Assembly: GCA_963699535.1 (NCBI GenBank)
Contig: CAVOUJ010000018.1
Span: 1 to 64,000, forward strand
Source of the DNA: VBDM01 sp963699535
Lineage (GTDB): Bacteria > Pseudomonadota > Gammaproteobacteria > Burkholderiales > SG8-39
Length of the DNA: 64,000 nt
Reading direction: 5' to 3'
Part shown: piece by piece, positions 59,289 to 64,000 of the stretch
Layout: every line of letters begins with the position of its first letter
Position numbering within the stretch: the stretch's first letter is position 1
Notes under the pieces: generated by a model
Told to the model about the DNA's origin: nothing
Database searches by the model: none
Seen by the model: only the letters and a program-made list of their open reading frames with translations
Position numbers and translations under genes: made by a program

Positions 59289-59783
59289 GTGGCCCACCTG
59301 GATTTAGCGACGGAGATCATCGTCTCCGAGAGCCGCCGCGCCCGAGGGCGAGGATTGGGGCGGCCGCTTGGGCTGCGCACGGATGTCATCCTGAGTTACG
59401 GCGAGCGGCGCCGAGTCGAAGAGCTTGCCGCGTTCGACTTCACCCTGGTGCGCAATCGGCTGGTCCAGCAGGGATTGCTGCCCGAGGAGTGGGCCGATAT
59501 GGCCATCCTGGAGTTTCGGCGCTATCTGGCCTTGCGATTGCTGAGCCCGGGCCCCGTCATGATGCTCAGTGCCGTCGTCGACGAGGTCTGGCACGCGAGC
59601 ATCCTCTTCACACGGCTATACGCGGACCTGTGCCAGCGCGTCCTCGGCTACTTCTTGCACCACGACCCGGAGATGCAGCCCATCGCGGACCCTGGCGCCG
59701 AATGGCGGGTCTTCGAAGAACGCTACACCGCCCTGTTTGGGGCACCGGGACCGCTCTGGCAAGCGTGGCAGCCTCTGGAGTAA
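59289..59783 (+). CDS. Unknown protein with a WH...Y...H motif, GRDP/DUF1399-like
   Basis: 164 residues from the GTG at 59289 (GGGGAGGGAC upstream). The C-terminal half has VDEVWHASILFTRLYADLC and YFLHHDP (about 97-126), similar to the W-H-x-H-x-L-x-T-x2-Y and H-x-P pattern of the glycine-rich-domain (DUF1399) group, whose function is unknown; the second His of WHxH is Ser here. The first 35 residues are Arg/Gly-rich. No signal or membrane segment. It is followed by an unknown gene after 30 bases, so the two form an operon. Confidence 0.65.
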   Translation: MAHLDLATEIIVSESRRARGRGLGRPLGLRTDVILSYGERRRVEELAAFDFTLVRNRLVQQGLLPEEWADMAILEFRRYLALRLLSPGPVMMLSAVVDEVWHASILFTRLYADLCQRVLGYFLHHDPEMQPIADPGAEWRVFEERYTALFGAPGPLWQAWQPLE

Positions 59784-59813
59784 CACCGGAAAACATCAAA
59801 AGGAGGAAAACTG

Positions 59814-60359
59814 ATGGCACAGCTCAAGCTCGATCTCAATAACGCCAGCACAGGTGATCCCATCCAGGTGGAGGCGCGCTCCGCACTCACCGTGCCCGAG
59901 GCCATCGACCGACGTACCATTCGACAGGCGATCATGACGCAACTGCTGATCGAAATCGCCGACGAGATCATCAATAAGGGTGCGAGGCTCGAGGTGGTGC
60001 GCGAGGATGGAGAGGTCGTCAAGAGCAACCTCATGACTCTCTACAATAGCAATCAGCTCCCCTTGCTCCGTGCCCTTATCAAGGACCCGGAGGCCGCATT
60101 CAACGCGCGCCGCAACAAGCTCTTTGTCGAAGAAAACCCCAAAGACCCTTCTGCCCCTCCTGCCCGTAAGCCTTTTGGCTCGATCAACCTAGCCGTCTTT
60201 CGGAATGCAATGGCCCTCGGCGACGGCAAGTCGCCCCTCAAGCCCGAACAGGTCGAAGAGGTGGCGAAGCGCGTGATGATACGGGCTGGCCGGTCCAGCG
60301 GCTACGGAAAACGGTTGAGCGAAGCCTACGACGATCGTGGTTTCGCAGGGTGCAAATAG
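59814..60359 (+). CDS. Unknown soluble helical protein
   Basis: 181 residues. AAAAGGAGG upstream is a near-perfect ribosome binding site. The protein is mostly helical and charged, with MTQLLIEIADEIINKGARLE (about 41-60) and a basic C-terminus (RAGRSSGYGKRLSEAYDD). No family is recognised. It has two-gene operon structure with the preceding gene and converges on the substrate-binding lipoprotein 16 bases away. Confidence 0.65.
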   Translation: MAQLKLDLNNASTGDPIQVEARSALTVPEAIDRRTIRQAIMTQLLIEIADEIINKGARLEVVREDGEVVKSNLMTLYNSNQLPLLRALIKDPEAAFNARRNKLFVEENPKDPSAPPARKPFGSINLAVFRNAMALGDGKSPLKPEQVEEVAKRVMIRAGRSSGYGKRLSEAYDDRGFAGCK

Positions 60360-60375
60360 AAGCTGGCGAGCCCGA

Positions 60376-61503
60376 TCATCTGTCTACTGACCTGGCGCCA
60401 GGTGATGCAGCCCTGGGGCCGGGCGCCTGCCGCGGTTCGCGGGAAGCGCTCGTTCCCAGGAACTCCGTGACCTGAAGGGCGATGCTGTCCGGGAGGGTGA
60501 TGCCGAGACCCCGAGCGGTCTCCAGGTTGACGACCAAGATGAATGTGCTCGGCTGTTCGACCGGAAGCTCGGCGGGGTTAGCACCGCGGAGGATCTTGTC
60601 GACGTGGGTGGCGGCGCGACGGTAGAGGTCGGGAAGGTTGGGGCCGTACGACATGAGCCCGCCCGCGACGACATACGGACGCAGATCGTGCACGGTCGCC
60701 ATGCGATGCTCGCGCGCGAAGCGAGCGATCTCCGCCCGCCTGGCAAAGAAGAGCTGATCGCCCAGCGGAACAATCGCGCCCACTCGCTCTGACTTCGCAC
60801 TCTGCAGGGCGGCCGCCAGCTCCTCGGGGGCTCGGACGCGGCGGGCGACGACGTGGATGTTCGAAGCTGAGGCCGCGGCCTCCGTCTCTCGCAGGCCGGC
60901 CTGGGCGCTCGAATTGTCCGGGTTCCACAGGACCAAGATGCGTCGGATCGAAGGCATCGTCTCTTTGAGCAAGACGAGCCGCTTGGCCGCCAGCCCCGGG
61001 GCGAGCAGGCTCATCCCGGTAATGTTGCCCCCAGGCCGTGCCAGGCTCTTCACGAACCCCGACTCCACCGGGTCACCGCTATTCGTCATGACGATTGGAA
61101 TCGAGCGGGTGGCTTTCTGTGCCGCCTCGGTTGGGACGGTCCCGCCCGTGACGATGACATCGACACCCAGTCGAACGAGGTCTTCCGCGGCCGCACGCAC
61201 GAGGTCGGAGTCGGAACCCGTGTAACGATACTCGACCGTCAGATTCACTCCGTCGACCCACCCGTGCTCCTCCATGCCCTGGAGAAAGTTGCGGGTTCCG
61301 CTCAAACGCGGGTCGGGATCCTCTGGGGCCATGAAGCCAATGCGTACCATCTTGGGCGGGGTTTTGGTCGGGGCTGGCGTGGCGCCCGGTTTTGGAGTCG
61401 GCGAGGGCGTGGAGTCGCACCCGCTGAGCAGGCTCACAGCAAGCAGGCAGGCGCAGCTCAGGGAAAGAGCGCCGCGCCAGAACGGTCCCGACTTGGGCTT
61501 CAC
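60376..61503 (-). CDS. ABC transporter substrate-binding lipoprotein (ABC_sub_bind family)
   Basis: 375 residues. Lipobox LLSGC (Cys29) followed by a Pro/Thr linker (TPSPTPKPGATPAPTKTPP). The body is a type I periplasmic-binding fold: FLQGMEEHGWVDGVNLTVEY, GVDVIVTGGTVPTEAAQ, LARPGGNITGMSLLA. Relatives (TrpX-like) bind aromatic amino acids or are of unknown ligand. The lipobox suggests attachment to the membrane. No permease or ATPase gene is adjacent. Confidence 0.88.
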   Translation of the reverse strand: MKPKSGPFWRGALSLSCACLLAVSLLSGCDSTPSPTPKPGATPAPTKTPPKMVRIGFMAPEDPDPRLSGTRNFLQGMEEHGWVDGVNLTVEYRYTGSDSDLVRAAAEDLVRLGVDVIVTGGTVPTEAAQKATRSIPIVMTNSGDPVESGFVKSLARPGGNITGMSLLAPGLAAKRLVLLKETMPSIRRILVLWNPDNSSAQAGLRETEAAASASNIHVVARRVRAPEELAAALQSAKSERVGAIVPLGDQLFFARRAEIARFAREHRMATVHDLRPYVVAGGLMSYGPNLPDLYRRAATHVDKILRGANPAELPVEQPSTFILVVNLETARGLGITLPDSIALQVTEFLGTSASREPRQAPGPRAASPGARSVDR

Positions 61504-61572
61504 AAGGGGTCTTCCTTGGTCGCGTCCACCGGCGAGTATAGTCCTCCGTCTGTCGGACGTTGCAGGCCCCGC

Positions 61573-63138
61573 TCAGTCGCGTGAGCGCGGCCCGCTCCGT
61601 TGGACTTTGCCGCCCGGGCCCCGGGGCAGCTCGGAGACCACGTCGACCCGCCGCAGGCGCTTGTGCTCAGCCAGGCGATCCGCGGCGTGCGCGATCAAGG
61701 CTTCGCCACTCACCTCGTGTCCGGGGCGCAGCACGACGTAGGCCCGCGGCACTTCGCCGTAACGCGGCGAGCGCATCGGGACCACGACCGCGTCTGCGAC
61801 CGCAGGGTGCTCCAGCAGGGCTGCTTCGACCTCCGCGGGAGCGACCGGCAGGCCTCCCACCTTGAGCATCTGTTTCGTCCGTCCGACGATGACCAGATGA
61901 CCGCGAGCGTCCTGGCGGGCCAGATCGCCGGTGCGCATCCAGCCGTCGAGGCCAAATGTCGCCGCAGTCGCCTCCGGCTGGTTCCAGTAGCCGACGGCGA
62001 CCTGCGGGCCGCGGATGAGCACCTCGCCGATCTCGCCCGTCGCGACGTCGGCGTCAGTCCCGGGAATGATGATCCGCTCCTCCGTGTCGGGTACCGGGCA
62101 GCCCACTGAGGTGGCGTTCACTTCTCCGAGAGGCACGCGATTGGCCGCCCCGCCAGTCTCGGTGAGATGGTAGGCTTGGACCACCGGGCAATGGAACGCG
62201 CGCTCCGCCAGGCTCGCAGTAGAGGGCGGCAAGGGCTCGCCGCCGGTTTCGATCACGCGCAGCGTCGGCGTCGCCTGCGGTGAGCTGAGCGCGCGCTCGG
62301 CCAACTGGCGCAGGTACGTGGGCCGCACCATGAGATGGGTGGCGTGGTGCGCTCCGAACATGGCCAGCGTCTCGTCGGCCTCGAGCCAGCTCTGCGCGAT
62401 GGCGGTAGCGCCCTGTGCGAACACCAGGCGAATCGAGTTAGAGAACAAGCGGAGGGTCATGACGATGCTGTCGGGGGTCACCCAACCGGTCGCCGCGAGC
62501 TGGCGGCTCGATGCGGTGAGGTTTGTGTGCGTGAGCATGGCCCCTTTCGGCAGCCCGGATGTGCCGCTGGAATACGGCAGCAGTGCGATGTCTCGCAGTG
62601 GGTCGATCACCACCTCGTCCGGGTCGTGGCGCTCAGCCTTCTGCAGCTCCCAGATGTCTTCGAGGGCGCGAATCCACCGGACGCTGTCGAGCTCACCCAG
62701 GATGGCGAGCTGCTCGATGGTCCACAAGAGCGGCGCGGGCGCCACGGCCACGACGGCGTTGGCATCGGTCAGATGTGCCAGCAGCTCCCGTTCCTTCAGT
62801 TTCGCATTGAAGGTCGTGACCCGCGCACCGGCCAGGAAGGCGCCGTACATCGCGACGACGAGCTCACGCGTCGCCGCCGCCCCGAGTGCCACGGTCTCGC
62901 CGGGGGCGAGATTGGCTTCCCGCTGCAGCAGCGCGGCCACGCGTCGTGCGCCTTCCCACAGGTCACGATACGTCGACCGCGTCCCGGCGGCGTCGATCAG
63001 GGCGATCTTATCGGGGAAGCGCTCCGCCCCACGCCGCAGATCCGCCCATGCGGGCTCCTCCGGGTAAGGGCGCAGGGAACGCCAGGGACTTCGCAGCACC
63101 GGAGCAGACCACTCTAGTGCCAGGTTCACCTTGACCAT
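61573..63138 (-). CDS. Class I adenylate-forming enzyme (acyl-CoA synthetase/ligase)
   Basis: 521 residues. PYSSGTSGLPKGAMLTHTNL (about 188-207) is the ATP-phosphate loop, YHLTETGG the A5 motif, GWMRTGDLA the A7 motif and LPRGPGGKVQR the A10 motif with the catalytic Lys. It activates a carboxylic acid as an adenylate and transfers it to CoA; substrate is unknown but the family includes long-chain fatty acid and 4-coumarate ligases. Monocistronic on the minus strand. Confidence 0.92.
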   Translation of the reverse strand: MVKVNLALEWSAPVLRSPWRSLRPYPEEPAWADLRRGAERFPDKIALIDAAGTRSTYRDLWEGARRVAALLQREANLAPGETVALGAAATRELVVAMYGAFLAGARVTTFNAKLKERELLAHLTDANAVVAVAPAPLLWTIEQLAILGELDSVRWIRALEDIWELQKAERHDPDEVVIDPLRDIALLPYSSGTSGLPKGAMLTHTNLTASSRQLAATGWVTPDSIVMTLRLFSNSIRLVFAQGATAIAQSWLEADETLAMFGAHHATHLMVRPTYLRQLAERALSSPQATPTLRVIETGGEPLPPSTASLAERAFHCPVVQAYHLTETGGAANRVPLGEVNATSVGCPVPDTEERIIIPGTDADVATGEIGEVLIRGPQVAVGYWNQPEATAATFGLDGWMRTGDLARQDARGHLVIVGRTKQMLKVGGLPVAPAEVEAALLEHPAVADAVVVPMRSPRYGEVPRAYVVLRPGHEVSGEALIAHAADRLAEHKRLRRVDVVSELPRGPGGKVQRSGPRSRD

Positions 63139-63156
63139 CTTAACCTTGGCTCGCCA

Positions 63157-63246
63157 TCACAGATTGCGGCCCTCGGCCGAGAGGGCGCCGCCGGCGAAGT
63201 GTTCTTGATGAGGACCGCTGACCGGGTGGTCGTCTGATTTCTTCAT
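63157..63246 (-). CDS. Possible 29-residue small ORF
   Basis: A frame MKKSDDHPVSGPHQEHFAGG and nine more residues follows the PhnB-like fragment after 16 bases, with GGGAG in a ribosome-binding position. No family is recognised and chance cannot be excluded. Confidence 0.22.
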   Translation of the reverse strand: MKKSDDHPVSGPHQEHFAGGALSAEGRNL

Positions 63247-63262
63247 GGTTCGGCTCCCGAGG

Positions 63263-63370
63263 CTATCGACCGGCGTAGGCCTTCTTCAAGCCTTCGATGT
63301 CGATTTTCTTCTTCTTCAACATCGCCTGCATGACTCTTTTGGATTTCTCGGGATCGGGATCGCCCAGGTG
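63263..63370 (-). pseudogene. C-terminal fragment of a PhnB-like VOC gene
   Basis: The last 35 codons before the stop at 63263 read HLGDPDPEKSKRVMQAML and end KIDIEGLKKAYAGR. This is the typical C-terminus of PhnB/3-demethylubiquinone-like VOC proteins. The preceding domain is missing; upstream sequence is unrelated and then the ABC-2 permease ends at 63442. Confidence 0.65.
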
Positions 63371-63441
63371 GCGCCTCAGTCCGGCCCGTCGCCACTGGGG
63401 GCAGACGCACAGTTGAAGCTGCGCCCGCAGAAGCCTCCGGT

Positions 63442-64000
63442 CTATGTCTTCAGCCGATACCCGGTTCTGAAGATCCACGCCACGACGGCGAGCGACACCG
63501 CGAGGAACACGGCCGTCACGAGCGAGGCTCACGCCGACGCCGACGTCGGCGATCCCGTAGAAGCTCCAGCGGAATCCGCTCACGAGGTAGACCACGGGGT
63601 TGAACAGCGACACCGTCTGCCAGAACGGCGGCAGCATGTCGATGGAGTAGAAGCTGCCGCCGAGAAACGTCAGCGGCGTGATGATCAGGAGCGGTATGGC
63701 CTGGAGCTTCTCGAAACCGTCCGCCCAGATGCCGATGATGAAGCCGATCAGGCTGAAGGTCACCGAGGTCAGCACCAGGAACAGGATCATCCAGACCGGA
63801 TGCTCGATCCTGAGCGGCACCAGCAGCGCCGCGGTCGCGAGGATGATGAGGCCGAGGACGACCGATTTGGTCGCGGCCGCCCCCACGTAGCTCACCACGA
63901 TCTCGAGATAGGACACCGGCGCCGACAGCAGCTCGTAGATGGTCCCGGTGAACTTCGGGAAAGTAGATGCCGAACGATGCATTGGAGATGCTCTGCGTCA
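63442..64000 (-). CDS. ABC-2 type transporter permease, 5' end outside window (two frame breaks)
   Basis: Reading with single inserted bases removed near 63960 (CCC run) and 63525, the frame is TQSISNASFGIYF, PKFTGTIYELLSAPVSYLEI and ends GYRLKT at 63442. Five hydrophobic segments span the fragment (for example KSVVLGLIILATAALLVPL, ILFLVLTSVTFSLIGFIIG). It is the C-terminal two thirds of an ABC-2 membrane protein of the NodJ/YadH type, which exports lipids, polysaccharides or drugs. The ATPase should lie right of the window. Confidence 0.87.

Noticed and set aside
63263..63982. One 239-residue protein joining the ABC-2 permease to a VOC C-terminus
   Set aside because: The joined frame results from an inserted base near 63525; the permease really ends at 63442 and the VOC part is a separate fragment.

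Overview
The window is GC-rich, densely coded chromosomal DNA from a betaproteobacterium, most like an uncultured or poorly described member of Burkholderiales or a related order. Supporting signs are a purN-DUF3108-rsmB cluster, a phasin gene, three orphan tripartite-tricarboxylate (Bug) receptors, coaBC next to dut and radC, the rpmB-rpmG pair, and a two-zinc-ligand GluQRS. No rRNA, tRNA, CRISPR array, complete transposase or integrase gene was seen.

Region 1 (about 12-4268) is a run of short plus-strand genes: VOC, DinB, an unknown membrane protein, a RibD/DHFR-like reductase, DUF1330, OsmC and DUF1697. Four attC sites separate the first genes, so this is an integron cassette array seen without its integrase (CALIN). 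The right-hand cassettes have decayed boundaries and the array ends against dut. Region 2 (4.2-24.3 kb) is housekeeping: dut, coaBC, radC, rpmB-rpmG, an acyl desaturase, purN-DUF3108-rsmB, a Kef-type antiporter, a LigB dioxygenase, pirin, a HupE/UreJ-TPR-DMT group with a histidine-rich tail, thioredoxin, NDH-2, gluQ and a phasin. An approximately 125 bp repeat occurs in inverted orientation at 6.7 and 13.5 kb. Region 3 (24.3-39.6 kb) holds a feruloyl-CoA synthase/crotonase pair, hrpA, ribE, a Bug receptor, a structured-RNA candidate ending in a terminator, and mrcB.

Region 4 (39.6-51.6 kb) is more fluid. It has a protein with two PARP-type zinc fingers, a LigB dioxygenase, two Bug receptors, two DUF3047 lipoprotein paralogues, an amidohydrolase remnant, a DUF427 remnant, egtB, xth and a substrate-binding protein. 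Region 5 (51.6-59.1 kb, all minus strand) is a coherent module: ArsR regulator, a triple-AHSA1 protein, a single AHSA1, YceI, three DGPF/YCII proteins, DUF1801, DUF1428, an SRPBCC protein and an ECF42-type sigma factor. Two near-identical promoter-like elements precede two of the YCII genes, and a perfect 16 bp palindrome precedes arsR. Region 6 (59.2-64 kb) has two unknown genes under a good promoter, an ABC_sub_bind lipoprotein, an acyl-CoA synthetase, a fragment of a PhnB-like gene and an ABC-2 permease cut by the window edge.

About 17 reading-frame breaks occur in otherwise intact genes (coaBC, pirin, hrpA, DUF427, the zinc-finger gene, egtB, the permease). Every one is explained by inserted bases, usually one. 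This points to an insertion-biased sequencing or assembly error rather than to real gene decay, so those genes are annotated as CDS with the break described. Only the amidohydrolase, DUF427 and PhnB-like fragments look like true remnants.
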